Assembly (NCBI GenBank): GCA_022925895.1
Contig: JAKSYS010000119.1
Location: 50,166-114,165 of the forward strand
Origin: Fragilaria crotonensis
Taxonomy: Eukaryota > Bacillariophyta > Fragilariophyceae > Fragilariales > Fragilariaceae
Direction of reading: 5' to 3'
Length of the DNA stretch: 64,000 bases
In this document: piece by piece, positions 34,177-46,326 of the stretch
Layout: every line of letters begins with the position of its first letter
How positions within the stretch are numbered: position 1 is the first letter of the stretch
Notes under the pieces: model-generated
What the model saw: only the letters and a program-made list of their open reading frames with translations
Told to the model about the DNA's origin: nothing
The model's database searches: none
Position numbers and translations under genes: made by a program

Positions 34177-35324
34177 ACGGAAAGGAACTGTAAATATTCC
34201 CTGCATTTTCATGGTTCATAGAGACTTAATAAAGTTATTAACATGCAAACCCTTTGACGGCAGTGAACGAACAACCTGTAGTCTAAATCAAGAGCGTCGC
34301 GGTGCATAGGACATCGTTGGCAGCACGGATGAGTCCCCATCGGACAGGTCACTATGTTTCTCCATCTCATCCCAGTACTTTCACAAGTAGCTGGTACTAG
34401 CAAATAGCAAGTAATCCTCTAGAACACACAAGAGGACAGACTACTGGTCCACACGAAACCGCCATCTTCACTACAAGTCCGCTGCCAAATAAAAAAATCT
34501 TCTATAGAATGGCCCCCCAAGCACCGCCACTGTTGCCAACTTTCGACGAGTACAACCGGTAGGTTCCCTCCGGGATCGAAATAGTCGTAGCCGTGCAGGT
34601 AGTAGTGTTACTCCAGTACTCCGAAAATGCGTCCGGAGTATTGCATAGATTTGACGATTTCGGATCTGTTGCTATTACAGGAGATGCACTGTTTGGTAGG
34701 AAGTAGTTTCATGTAGTGAGAAAATGGTCATCATTATCAGTCGAACGCCACGTCAGGCTAGTAGGAAAGGGAAGTAGTCTGTGTACTGCAAACGAAAGTG
34801 CTAATGGTCCCCTTCTCGGATATACTGCATATATGCCTGGTTTCGACCGATTTATCATCAGACATATCGCTTACACACTTGCTAGACCGATTTGTTGGGA
34901 ATGGAATGAATATTTAAGATTTATGTCCATCTTGTCTGAAAGCTATTGTTTACGGTTGACGCCGACTACGACACTTCTCTCGCAGTTGTCGTGTGCTCTC
35001 CATAAGTGTAACAAATCGTTGAAAATGAAGCTATACGAGTATAAATAACTTCATTTGGCCCGAGTGGTTGCTTCCGAATGAAATGACCATTCGTGGGAGC
35101 GCCGAACCTCCTAATTACCGACGAATTTTCTGCTGATAACTGTCTTCGTGGTCATTAACTAGGTTTAAGCCCTTCGTCAAACTTGTATACAGGCATATTT
35201 ATTTCGATGACGCCGTCGTAAAACATTTATACATATGACATATATTATATGCACATAAAAATAGAAATTGTGTTAATTATATTGAGTTTCGATTTCCCGA
35301 ATTGATGATAACAGAAACCCTTGC
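34177..35324. other. intergenic, no gene recognised
   Basis: The first 60 bases hold the 3' region of the preceding gene. No protein-kinase or other domain was seen upstream of the ATPase pseudogene, where related proteins often carry one. Confidence 0.5.
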
Positions 35325-37753
35325 TTGAAGTTCATTGTACATCTTCATAATGCTCAGCCCATCGAAGCGATGAGCGATGAAACGGATCTACAAATGGGGG
35401 AAGCAGAGGACTCCTCATATCTTCAAAGTAATTTGAACTTCAAAAGTGCTGGTATCTATGGGAGGGATGAACAGATTTTTGAGTTTAGAGAGCTGTGTGA
35501 CGTAGTTTGCACCACAAGCTCGACCCAGATTGCCATGGTAGTGGGCGCATCTGGAACTGGCAAGTCGAGCGTCGCCCAAGCAGCCTTGCAGGATTATTCT
35601 TCCAGCTATGGCGCTGTCTATGCTGAGGCCAAATTTGACCAGCTGGGAAAATTGCCTCGACCGTTTAGTGTCTTTGTGGTCGTTTTGACACAATTGTGTC
35701 ACGATCTAGTATCTGATGAACAGCGGGCAGCCCTGCAAAACGTGATCGCTGAAGACACGAGCACAGCCTACGCCATTCCAGACTTGAAACACTTTGTATC
35801 AACAGACACCCTTTCGGATGCAGCGGAAGCGTCTTCTTTTGCGGAGGAGAAATTCCTTTCTGGCTGCATATCAAAATGTTATTCGCGCGATATGTACGGA
35901 AGACCATCCATCTGTAGTTTTCCTCGATGATCTTCAGTGGGCAGATGACACATCATTAGAGCTTGTGCGTCATATTGCAAAGGATGTTTCATCGCAGTAT
36001 TTATTACTAGTGGGAGCCTATCGAGACAATGAAGTTAATAGCGGCAATCCACTAGCCATGAAGTTGGAGGAAATCAATGCGCAACGAAGCAGCATCCGCT
36101 ATGTCAAGGTGGATAATTTGGACGTCGACACTATGAGCAAATGGCTTGGATCTCTCTTAGGGAGGAACAGTAACTCGACCCGACAACTTGCAGAAGTAAC
36201 TGTCAAGAAAACTATGGGTAATGTCTTCTATTCCGTCCAATTCCTTGAATCGTTCCACGTTCAAGGGTATCTGCGATTTGACGCAGGACATTCGAGGTGG
36301 ACATGGCATATCGGAGATGTCCTTTCTTGGAATGACGAGTCCGATAATGTGGTGGACCTAGTGATTGATCGACTGCGCCTGATCGACAGGTCGTCTCTAT
36401 CTTGAAGTTGCAGCCTGCATTGGGGCAAGATTCCCCTCAACGTTGGTTTTTCCATTTTTCGGAACACTTACAAAGTTGATGTTGATAACACGACGTCAGA
36501 TGCACCGTGATACTTGGACTAATTGAGTCAGATGTCGATTGCTGGGAAAAGTTTGCTCACGATTGCATTCAGCAGGCTGCCTTGATCCTGCTTGACACTT
36601 CTGAGGTTGAATCACGAACATCCCTTCATTGGAAGATAGGGATGGCATTAGTAGATGCTCAGGAAGTGCCTCTTTCAGATGTGTCTGCCAAATGGACCCT
36701 ATTTGCTGCTGCAGATCAATTAAATTGTGGTGCAGCATGCATCTTTGACACGGAAGACTCGGTGGCTGCTTCTAGCAAAATTCACTCTTCAAGCAGGCAA
36801 CCTTGCCAAACAAAAGTGTGCGTTCTCAGTGGCTACGGCATACGCGGAGGCTGGATTTGACTGTCTGAGTGGACCCAACAAATGGACGCATCACTATTCT
36901 ACTACTGCGATTAACTTGGCAAGTCTGTGCGCGGAAATGGCTTATTGTAGCGGCAACATGGAGCAGTGTTCAGTCATGGCTGATTTACTCATTGCAAATG
37001 GTAGCAGCGTGGATGCATGACAAGCTTCTAGTAGCCTCCTTTGCTCGCGTTAAGATGCTTGTCACTTCGGGAAAAATTGATGAGGGAGTATTGGAATGCC
37101 TAAACGTCTTGGATTTGCTGGGCTACAAGTTGTCAAAGGAGCCAGGCACCAGGCATGTCCTGGCGGCACTTTCAAAGGCAGCATTCACACTTCGCGGAAG
37201 GAGTGATGCACAACTGGTTGCCACGTTCTACAAAGGACTTGCTTCTTGTTTTGCTCTCATCCAACAAAAGCAAAGTGAATCAAGGTAACGCAGTCAAGTT
37301 CGAAAGTATCGGTCCAGAGGCCGTCAATGCGTCAACTTCTTTCAACAATCCCGGCAAGCTCATTCATCATGGCTCTGGCTCTTACAAGCCAAGCAGTTGT
37401 CATTGGATCAAAATGCAGCACATCAATCTGTCCAGAAACTCTATGTCAATGCCGCAGATTCCGCCTCACGGCTCGATATGAGCAACATTCAAGGAGCTCT
37501 GTCGTGCGAACAATTGGCGGATTTTATAATTTCGAGGGACGGCAAGGATGGCAAGGCATACATGTTGGACAGCTGTTGTCATTATTTGACTTGGGGTGCA
37601 ACTTCCAAGGTCCTTTCTCTCCAGCGCAAACACTCGGTCGACAAGCGACTCCTCGAGTTGGACTTTTCCACCGGGGATTCGTCCCAGACGCCGTCTGGGC
37701 TCCCTGATCATTCGACGGAATGGTCTCCTTCTCTCCAGCCAACCATGGAGTAG
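35325..37753 (+). pseudogene. AAA-type predicted ATPase (AAA_16-like), multiply frameshifted
   Basis: The opening frame has YGRDEQIFEF and Walker A MVVGASGTGKSSVAQAAL, as in the STAND/AAA_16 predicted ATPases that accompany diatom kinases and sensor proteins. The second frame, entered near 35860, has Walker B SVVFLDDLQWADDTSLEL, then LLLVGAYRDNEV and TMGNVFYSVQFLESF. Homology then hops frames near 36395 (LEVAACIGARFPSTLVFPF), 36505 (WEKFAHDCIQQAALILL), 36760 (KFTLQAGNLAKQKCAFSVA), 37005 (LLVASFARVKMLVTSGKID) and 37290 (LYVNAADSASRLDMSNIQ, HYLTWGATSKVLSLQRK). The order matches the helical repeats following the ATPase. At least five frame changes, no splice consensus at them, and no upstream kinase domain indicate a truncated dead copy. 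Confidence 0.78.
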
Positions 37754-38233
37754 TGGACTGCGGCGTAGATGCCTCTTGTCGATATTCAAGGAAATCTGTG
37801 TACGTGATGCAAAAAGTATAGTCGAGTACAACTGTAGTAGGTAAATAATTCATCGTCGTTCATGTGCAAAATGAACATTACTGTCTGTACAGGTAAAACA
37901 AACGTTCAATGGTCCTGAAGTTTGAAAGATTTGCTACCGGCACTTTGCCCGAATTTGTATTGTCTCCGGTCGGCTGTCGTGCTGGGCGTCGAGGAAGGCA
38001 CATAATGGAGTCATGGAATGGTTTAATGAGCTGAATTCTGTGTCTGCCGACCATTGGCCGACAACAGGGTGTTGACAACAAACTCTCTACTACCCTCAGT
38101 ATAGACTATAGACTCGCTCCAAGCTATGATAGCTAGGGAGAAAGATGTATTTGAGGACCTAAAATTTTTGGACCTGTGTATTCGAATTGACAATCCGATA
38201 CGGGTAATAAGTATGGTTGTTCAAGGATTCTAG
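37754..38233. other. intergenic, left flank of the Copia insertion
   Basis: No gene recognised. CTAG at 38230-38233 is the left copy of the probable target-site duplication. Confidence 0.5.
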
Positions 38234-38405
38234 TGATTAAAGGGACACGATAAAACTATGATACGTACGGTATAAACTGGGTACAGTATACGAGACACCG
38301 TACCGATAATTACGATGTGCGACTGAAGTGCGACTGAGCGTTTTATTACATCGTTTATATTTTTGGAATGTCGTTACTTTATCGTCTATCGTATGTTTTT
38401 AGTCA
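38234..38405 (+). repeat. 5' LTR of Copia element
   Basis: 172 bp, beginning TGATTAAA and ending TTTTTAGTCA, so the ends are short inverted repeats (TGA/TCA). A TATAAA word at 38271-38276 may drive transcription. I see no difference from the 3' LTR. Confidence 0.95.
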
Positions 38406-38424
38406 GTTTATCAGACCCATCAAC
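38406..38424 (+). other. probable primer-binding site
   Basis: The sequence right after the 5' LTR contains TATCAGA (38409-38415), the core of the initiator-Met tRNA complement used by many Copia elements. The flanking bases do not match well. Confidence 0.4.
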
Positions 38425-38912
38425 TTGTTCGACATCGCCTCTTGCACGCACTGGACGCTTGCGTTTCGTACATATTGCTGTGGGACTTGCCTCCCCGCAA
38501 TATGAGCATCACTTGTTGATGTAACATTCAAGAAATCGGCTGTGCGCCTGGGCACGCTTCAAACTGCCTACCACCAGTGACCCATCGCACGCATGATGGC
38601 CGTGTGGCCTGGTTGGTGCATTCAATGATGTACTTGACCTTGAATGCATTGGATCGGCGAAACCGACCCACCGGAGGCAACGGGGCGCCATTGCCTCCAT
38701 ACCTGCGCCATCACAGGAAGAATTATTTGTCCAAGATTCGTTGTATATTTTTATGTCTTTCTATGACATGATTTATTGATATACTATATACCGATTCCCG
38801 GCGGTCACGTTCGTTCAACGGATCGTCAGTTACAACCGACACGGTTTTGTCAAGCGACCGTATTACTTTTCGATCTCTTTCGTTTTTGCTGTTTCTGCTT
38901 CCTTTTCCTGCC

Positions 38913-40415
38913 ATGAACAACGCTGTTATGCGCGGGGTTATGACCCGTATTGGTTTTTCCGAGGCCGCTGCTCAGGCCCTTGTCGAGGAACAAGGCATGA
39001 ACGAACTCGAGGAGATCAGGCTTTTGAGCGACGATGAAGTCGAGAGCCTTTGCAAGGTTATTCGCCGTCCGGGTGGGACAATCCCGAATCCTGCTGGGGG
39101 TCCACCCATTCCAGCCCCTGGTGTGCAGGTAAACCAGCGTGCCGAAGGTCACCTCAAGCTCCTTGCGTTTTATTTGCGACATCAGGAACGTGTTAGTCGC
39201 CCCGTCAATGCACCTGATCTTACGCTCGCGATGATCCGCACGGTGCGCGAACTACGTGAGTTCGAGGCCACGTATAAGGACCCCAGTACGGACCTTCCGA
39301 CCATTAATATCAAAGACTGGCCAAAGACAATGGAGGCAATCGAGGAATACCTCCATTCTTTCTTGGGAGAACGAAAGATCCCATTGGCCTACGTTGTTCG
39401 CAAGAACGAGAACATACCGGAGGGAGAGGACCCCTCCACGTCTTATCCCACGAAGCAGGATGAGATGATCGCACGGGCACCACATTATTCAATTGATGCG
39501 GATGGGCATAAGATTCCAGATCCTGTCTACCTTGTCAACAGTGAAAAGGTCTGGGAAATTATAGCTTCGATTACTCGCGACAAGGACGCATGGACTTACG
39601 TCAGGCCGGCACAGAAGCACCGCGACGGTCGCGCCGCATTCCAGAATCTGTTCACCCATTTTCTTGGGCCCAACAATGTGGACAATATGGCGACGCTTGC
39701 TGAAGACAAGCTTAAGTCAACAGTGTACCACGGCGAACAGTGCCGTTGGGACTTCGAGCGGTATGTAAATGTCCACAAGCAGCAACACTCCGTGTTGGAA
39801 GGATTGGTTGAACACGGCTACGCTGGGATTGACCCCAGATCCAAGGTTTGATACCTTCTTGACGGTATTAAAACCGACAAGTTTGATGCCGTAAAGACTC
39901 GGATTATGTCCGAGGAACGTCTACGTAACGACTTCGACTCCTGCGTCACCTTGTACCAGGATTATATCCGCCAGACGTCGAAATCAAGGACCGCTGTGAA
40001 CACGGTCAACATCTCCGAGTTGAAGACCGGAAAGCGTAAGTTCGAACAGGTCGAGGACAGGTACTACACGAAAGAAGAGTACGCCTCCCTGACTCCAGAT
40101 CAAAAGAAAGAGCTTGCATCGAAGCGCACGAAGCGCGGCCACAAACCTGGCGACAAAGACAGTAAGGTGGTCAACAAGGCCAAGACAAAGATGACGAAAG
40201 ATGTCATTCATAACATCAAGAAAGTGGTCAACCGTCAAGTCGCCCAGCTCGCGAAACAGATGAGTAAAACGGCTGTGGATGATGAGACGGCCGATTCCAC
40301 TAACTCTATTGCATCGCAGGAGAATTGTAATGGCAAATGTGCCAACGGTGGGAATCGCAGCAACCCTTCGTTGACACGCCAGAAGAAGAGCCAGACATCC
40401 GATACGAAGAAGTGA
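38913..40415 (+). pseudogene. gag: Copia gag, interrupted by a TGA
   Basis: From the ATG at 38913 (MNNAVMRGVMTRIGF) the frame runs to a TGA at 39849-39851 and continues in the same frame through YLLDGIKTDKFDAVKTRIM to a second TGA at 40413-40415. The protein would be about 500 residues with a helical capsid-like middle and a Lys-rich C-terminus (KKELASKRTKRGHKPGDKD). No CCHC zinc knuckle is visible; only a C-x3-C pair lies near the end. The first stop is probably a mutation, because homology-like helical sequence resumes directly after it. Gag packages element RNA in virus-like particles. Confidence 0.75.
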
Positions 40416-43400
40416 CACTTGCTGGCAGGCGTCGCTGCGGTCCGTGTACTTGGATCTCTGGAAGTGTCCGTTGCGAACGAGTCCCGAACGGACCTTGACT
40501 CGCACGCGGATCAGTGTGCAGTCGGACCTAACTCGTTACTAGTTCACGATTACGACCGACCTATTAATGTTTCTGGTTTTCACCCTAGCGGCCCCGTGTC
40601 TAATAACCTTCGCCAAGTATCGGCCGCTCTCGCGTACGACGATCCGTACACCGGTGAAACGACAATATTAATTGTCCATCAAGCCATATACGTGCCGGAA
40701 TTGGAACATAACTTGCTCTCGACGATGCAAGTCCGTCTGAATGACGTGCTGATAAGCGACACGCCTCGCTTCCTCACCGAAAATGTCACGGACTTGACTC
40801 ATACGATCGCAATTCCGACCGATGATCCGGCGGCCCCTTATGTGATTCCTCTCTCTCTTCATGGCGTCACCTCGTTCTTCCCGACTCGGAAACCGACCCC
40901 AGAAGAGTACGAGTCACTCCCGCATTTGGCCTTGACGAGTGACGAACCCGAGTACGACCCCCATGATTGTACCTACGCCTCGCAAGAGGCCGTTTTTACG
41001 CAAATGGTTTTGGACACAGGGGACCGGGTTGGAGCATCGCCTCCGTCACGTCGACTTTGCTCCGTGGCCAAAACCCTTTCCCATGCTACCATGCTCGGCA
41101 CGGGGAAGGACCTGGCATCACTTTCGCTCCTCGCAACGACATCTACGTTGAATGATGGTTCGTTTTCAGCGGAGTTGAACCGTTCGGTTAACGTTTTCAA
41201 GAGAACCGCGATCGGCCGTCAATTTGATCCAGACATGCTAGCACGCAACTGGGGAATCGACAAGGCTACTGCATTTCGAACGGTTAATGCGACTACGCAA
41301 CGTGGGATACGAACACTCCTACACCCGACGCTCTCGCGACGGTTCCGTACGAACGATCAGCTACGTTATCGGAGACTACCCGTCGACTGTTTTACTGACA
41401 CGCTGCTGTCGAAGACAGCATCGAGACGCAACAACAGGTACGCGCAAATTTTTGCGACCGCAGACGGTTGGTGTCGGGCCTATCCAATGAAGTTAAAGTC
41501 CGAAGCCCATGAGGGCCTATCGTTGCTCTTCCAAAGAGAGGGTGTTCCTAGCACCATGGTCATGGATGGAGCACAGGAACAGGTACAGGGGACCTTCCGT
41601 AAGAAGTGTCGTGAGGCAGGCGTACATGTGAAACAGACGGAACCGCATTCTCCTTGGTCGAACGCTGCTGAAGCCGCAATCCGGGAATTGAAGAGAGGAG
41701 TCGGACGTCAGATGGTTCGCTCTGGTGCTCCGAAACGTCTTTGGGACGACTGCCTCGAACGTGAGGCTTACGTCCGTTCCATGACGGCGCATGACATCTA
41801 TAAGCTTAATGGGCAAGTCCCGGAAACGATTGTCAGCGGCGAGACTGCGGATATCTCTCCGTTTGCCCTGTTCGCGTGGTACGAATGGGTGATGTTCAGG
41901 GACACATCTGTTTCGTATCCTGATGATCCGATGATCCTAGGAAGGGATCTGGGTCCTGCAATCGACATTGGACCTGCAATGACCCGCAAGGTCCTTAAGG
42001 CGAATGGTAAGGTTGTCTATCGTTCAACCGTTCGTTCTCTAACCCCCGACGAGTTGGCCGACGAAACGATGAAACGTAAACGCAAAGAATTTACCGACAA
42101 GGTGAACTCGGCTTTAGGGGACGGTTTCAAGTACGAGGATTTCGTGAACAATCCCGAACTTGAGCATCTAGGAACACCGATTTACCAATCGTACGCTGAT
42201 GACGACGGCGACGAATTTCCACAAATGGCTGAGGCTGATGATGGGCCATCGGAACCCGACGCCGATACGTACGATCAGTATATCGGTGCCAGTGTCAGTC
42301 TCCCAATTGGAAGCGAACTCGTTAACGCCAAGGTTCTTGGGCGAAAACGCATGCTTGACGGTACGGTCACCGGCAAGGCTAACAAGAACCCTATCCTTGA
42401 TACAAGGGTCTATGACGTTCAGTTTCCTGACGGGCAGGTCGCGGAGTATTCGGCGAACGTGATCGCCCAGAGCATGTATGCAATGTGCGACACCGAAGGA
42501 AACCAGTACCTACTCCTGTCTGGTATTGTCGACCACAGGAAGGAAGAAACTGCCCTTAGTCGCGATGATATGTATATCAAGCATGGTTCGAACAAACAGC
42601 TCAAGAAGACGACAAAGGATTGGAAGCTCTGCGTAGAGTGGAAGGACGGCAGCACCTCGTGGGAGAGGCTGGCCGACCTAAAGGAGTCGAATCCCGTGGA
42701 ACTGGCGGAGTACGCAGTCGCACGCGGAATTGACAATGAACCGGCGTTCGCTTGGTGGGTACCGTTTACACTGAAGCGACGTAATCGTATAATTGCGGCT
42801 GTGAATAGCCGCTACCACAAACGCACCCACAAGTTTGGCATCGAAGTGCCAAAGACATGGGACGACTGCGTTCGACTGGATGCCGAAAATAGCAATACGT
42901 TATGGCAGGACTCTGTCAGGAAGGAAATGTCGAAGGTGAGGGTAGCATTCCAGGTTTTGGATGATGACGAATCGCCCCCTCCAACGTTCCAAGAGATCCG
43001 TTGCCACTTGGTCTTCGACGTTAAGATGGAAAATTTCCAACGAAAGGCCAGGCTGGTAGCGGGGGGACACACAACAGAAACGCCCTCGTCGATCACTTAC
43101 GCAGGGGTTGTATCCCGCGAATCTGTAAGGATTGCACTCACACTAGCCGCCCTGAACGACCTCGAGGTCAAGACGGCTGATATCGAGAATGCTTACTTGA
43201 CGGCTCCTGTTGGAGAAAAGATTTGGTGTCGACTTGGCTCGGAGTTCGGCAGTGACTCAGGCAAGAAGGCATTGATAGTCCGTGCTTTGTATGGTTTGAA
43301 GTCGGCAGGCGCGTCGTTTCGCAATCACCTGGCCGACTGCATGCGGCATCTCGGTTGGACATCGCTCGTGTATGGCCGACCCGGATGTGTGGTTGAAGCC

Positions 43401-44560
43401 GGAAATCCGAGCGCTTGATGGACACAAGTACTACGCGTACTGTCTCTTGTATGTCGACGACATACTTGTCGTCCACCACGATGCGTTGCGTTCGCTGAAA
43501 GAGATTGACCACTTCTTCAAGACGAAGGAAGGCTCAGTCGGCGACCCTGAGTTTTATCTTGGGGCCAAACTCCGTGGGACGACATTACCCAACGGAGTTC
43601 ACGCGTGGTCCATGTCGTCCAGCAAGTACATCCAAGCGGCGGTTGCTAACGTAAAGGCATACCATCGACAGAATTACCCGAATTATCAATGGACCAAACG
43701 AACGAGTGGCCCATTTCCGATCAATTATGCACCTGAACTGGATACGACGCCAGAACTCAGTGCAAAGGATGCAACGTTTTACCAATCGCAAGTTGGTGTG
43801 TTACGTTGGTGTGTTGAACTGGGACGGATTGATATAATCACCGAAGTATCCGAACTTGCTTCCTTTTTAGCATTACCCAGACAAGGGCACTTGGAAGCGG
43901 TATTTCATATGTTCAACTATCTGGAAAAGAAACACAACGCACGCATTGTCTTCGATCCTAGCTACCCGACAGTGGACTTGACGGTGTTCAAGGAATGCGA
44001 TTGGAAAGCGTTCTACGGGGACGTGAAAGAAGCAATACCGCCCAATGCGCCTACCCCAAGAGGAAAGGATGTAGACCTTCGTATGTTCGTCGACTCCGAT
44101 CATGCAGGCGATAAGAAGACACGACGTTCACGAACGGGGTTCCTGATATACCTCAACATGTCGCCTATTACCTGGTACTCGAAGAAACAGGCGACGATTG
44201 AGACTAGTGTCTTTGGGGCGGAATTCGTAGCCATGAAACAGGGAATGGAAGCGCTCCGTGGGATACGGTACAAGCTTCGTATGATGGGAGTGGAATTGGC
44301 TGGCCCCTCATACATATACGGGGATAACATGTCAGTCATTCATAATACCCAGCGACCCGAATCGGTTTTAAAGAAGAAATCGAATGCCGTTTGCTAGCTA
44401 CCATGCCGTGCGCGAGGCGGTTGCAATGGGCGAGTGTTTAACTGGACATGTCTCTACGCACGACAATCCAGCTGACATCTGTACGAAGATAATCCCAGGA
44501 GGACAGAAACGCGATCACCTGGTGGGATTGATCTTATATGACATTGCCGATCACAATTGA
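40416..44560 (+). pseudogene. pol: Copia pol (protease, integrase, RT, RNase H), frameshifted
   Basis: Pol continues in the gag frame after the TGA at 40413. Protease: TDLDSHADQCAVG, in the variant D-S-H form known from diatom elements. Integrase: catalytic residues within VDCFTDTL, VMDGAQEQ and SNAAEAAIRELKRG. A chromodomain-like block follows: LCVEWKDGSTSWERLADL. RT: RKARLVAGGH, VKTADIENAYL, VRALYGLKSAG, then in a new frame LLYVDDILVV. RNase H: MFVDSDHAGD, WYSKKQATIETSVFGAEF, YIYGDNM, and in a third frame THDNPADICTK. The first frame change is near 43360-43370 (extra CTCG), the second near 44394-44400 (GCTA doubled). The final TGA is 44558-44560. Confidence 0.88.
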
Positions 44561-44680
44561 TGACCCCCTCTAAGAGGTTTGCAGGTTACTATGGGTTCCC
44601 TTGTTGTTAATTAGGACAACTGAATGTCATTGTGAGTCGATCGACGACCTAACGTTCCCATCTAATGCGCTCGTTAGATC

Positions 44681-44687
44681 GAGGGGA
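44681..44687 (+). other. short polypurine tract
   Basis: GAGGGGA directly precedes the 3' LTR and would prime plus-strand DNA synthesis. Confidence 0.5.
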
Positions 44688-44688
44688 C

Positions 44689-44860
44689 TGATTAAAGGGA
44701 CACGATAAAACTATGATACGTACGGTATAAACTGGGTACAGTATACGAGACACCGTACCGATAATTACGATGTGCGACTGAAGTGCGACTGAGCGTTTTA
44801 TTACATCGTTTATATTTTTGGAATGTCGTTACTTTATCGTCTATCGTATGTTTTTAGTCA
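44689..44860 (+). repeat. 3' LTR of Copia element
   Basis: 172 bp, matching the 5' LTR along its whole length by eye. CTAG follows at 44861-44864. Confidence 0.95.
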
Positions 44861-44864
44861 CTAG

Positions 44865-45654
44865 AGTACGACATTTAGTCCAGACTCCCGAATCCGGATT
44901 ACAGAGTAACGGTACAAAAGCACAGTACCGAACAGTCAGTGACGAGTGACGAGCAGAGCGCGAAGCGCTAATACAAATGCTAAAGCTGTACTCCGAGTAA
45001 ACTGTAGCGTACCAATAGAGGGAGCCCGTGTAGGCAGTAGTGCACGGTACATGTGCTACAATTATCTCGCTATCTCTACCACTACCGTACTCGTAGTAGA
45101 GTACCGTTAGAACTTTGCACTACCCACTACCCACTCAGGGGAGGTTCCGGAATTGTTAATGCACCTGGAAATAACATTGGGTAGAATCTACGAAGACATG
45201 AGTCAAAGATCTGGAACCCCCCCTGACTCCGAACTCCGAAGTATTCGAATGTTCTACGCTTATCAGCATACCCTCTACTAGAGAAGTGCGCAAACGCCGT
45301 TGGACGACGTCGGAGTTCCCGGAGATGATGAAAGATGAAACTACGAGAACAATGTACTGTTGTCGTATAGGCTACCGGTATGAACGACGTACCAGGTACC
45401 ATCACATTCACACACAGTCTTGATTTGATTGCGTGAAACTCAAATACCAGCAGTACTTGTACTGCGTAATCCGTTCCTCATCAGTCCCACGTTGAGTAGC
45501 GATTAAAACTAGAAGAAGCATTCACTGGGGTTCGAACAAGTTCAACGCAATCGAACAATTCATTGTTCGTTATTCATTCCGCATCGCTCTGTGCCTATCA
45601 TATCAGATCCTTTACCTTCATCAATCATAGCAGTGTTGTCTTGAAGTATACAAA
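44865..45654. other. intergenic, GTAC-rich
   Basis: No gene recognised. Many GTAC words occur between about 44925 and 45475. The right end precedes the Gln/His-rich gene. Confidence 0.5.
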
Positions 45655-46326
45655 ATGTTTGGAAATGAAGCATTCGCAGAGTACTACTTTTCAAACGATT
45701 CCACGAGATTGCGTCAGCCCAATGCCCCCGTTGTGCTCTCAAAACGGGCCAGAAATGAAGGCGACGAGGAGGAGGCCGTCATCCAAAGCATGGTGAAACG
45801 GTTGCGAGTGGATGACGATTCCAAACCTTCATCTCCGGTTCCATTGTATCAACAACAACAACAACATCAGTTTCACCATCAGCATCAACATCAGCATCAA
45901 CAATACTCCGAAGCAGCCTATCAAGCACAATACACACAACACCTTCATCAACAGCAACAACAGCATCAGCAGTACATTCATCAACATCACCAATATCCGA
46001 TTCAGCCGATTCACCCAATTCCGCAGTATGCCACAGTGCAGACGTACCAATCGAATCTCGCTGTTTCAACGGATACTTCTCTGGAACGCGAACAATGTCC
46101 TCTAACACCTCAAGCACGAAGACAGCAACAGTTTCGCCTTCAGCAACAACAGGAATTTCATCAGGAACAGCAACATTCCCTGCAAGTTCCCGGCGACGTT
46201 AGCGAGGAACCGCCTTTTGTGTCGCCCATGAACAAACTATTGGGGTCGTTACATCAACAGCGACGTGTCAACAGTTGGCAGCGCCAAGAACGACTGTCGC
46301 TGCCCTCTAATACTCAATTGTTTTGA
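45655..46326 (+). CDS. Gln/His-rich low-complexity protein
   Basis: 223 residues, one exon, ATG in CAAAATG. A short ordered-looking N-terminus (MFGNEAFAEYYFSNDSTRL) and two basic clusters (LSKRARNEG, VKRLRVDDD) that may be nuclear signals precede a Gln/His tract (about 65-180, made of CAA/CAG/CAT/CAC codons). The C-terminus is compositionally normal and includes PPFVSPMNKLLGSLHQQRRV. I recognise no domain. Such polyQ/H proteins in diatoms are often regulatory, but nothing here proves it. The clean frame beyond the repeat and the normal flanks support a real gene. Confidence 0.65.
   Translation: MFGNEAFAEYYFSNDSTRLRQPNAPVVLSKRARNEGDEEEAVIQSMVKRLRVDDDSKPSSPVPLYQQQQQHQFHHQHQHQHQQYSEAAYQAQYTQHLHQQQQQHQQYIHQHHQYPIQPIHPIPQYATVQTYQSNLAVSTDTSLEREQCPLTPQARRQQQFRLQQQQEFHQEQQHSLQVPGDVSEEPPFVSPMNKLLGSLHQQRRVNSWQRQERLSLPSNTQLF

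Larger units (their letters stand above)
38234..44860 (+). mobile_element. full-length Ty1/Copia LTR retrotransposon, defective
   Basis: 6627 bp with two identical 172-bp LTRs, flanked by CTAG on each side (38230-38233 and 44861-44864), a 4-bp probable target duplication. The internal order is gag, protease, integrase, chromodomain-like block, reverse transcriptase, RNase H. Integrase before RT defines Copia. The coding part contains two in-frame TGA codons and two frameshifts, so this copy cannot make a full polyprotein by ordinary decoding, yet its LTRs have not diverged. Confidence 0.93.

Noticed and set aside
45520-45560. GGGGTTCGAAC word resembling a tRNA T-loop
   Set aside because: No matching T-stem, acceptor stem or anticodon arm could be drawn around it.
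45779-46117. Minus-strand valine/leucine-rich frames opposite the Gln/His-rich gene
   Set aside because: They are the complement of CAA/CAT repeats.
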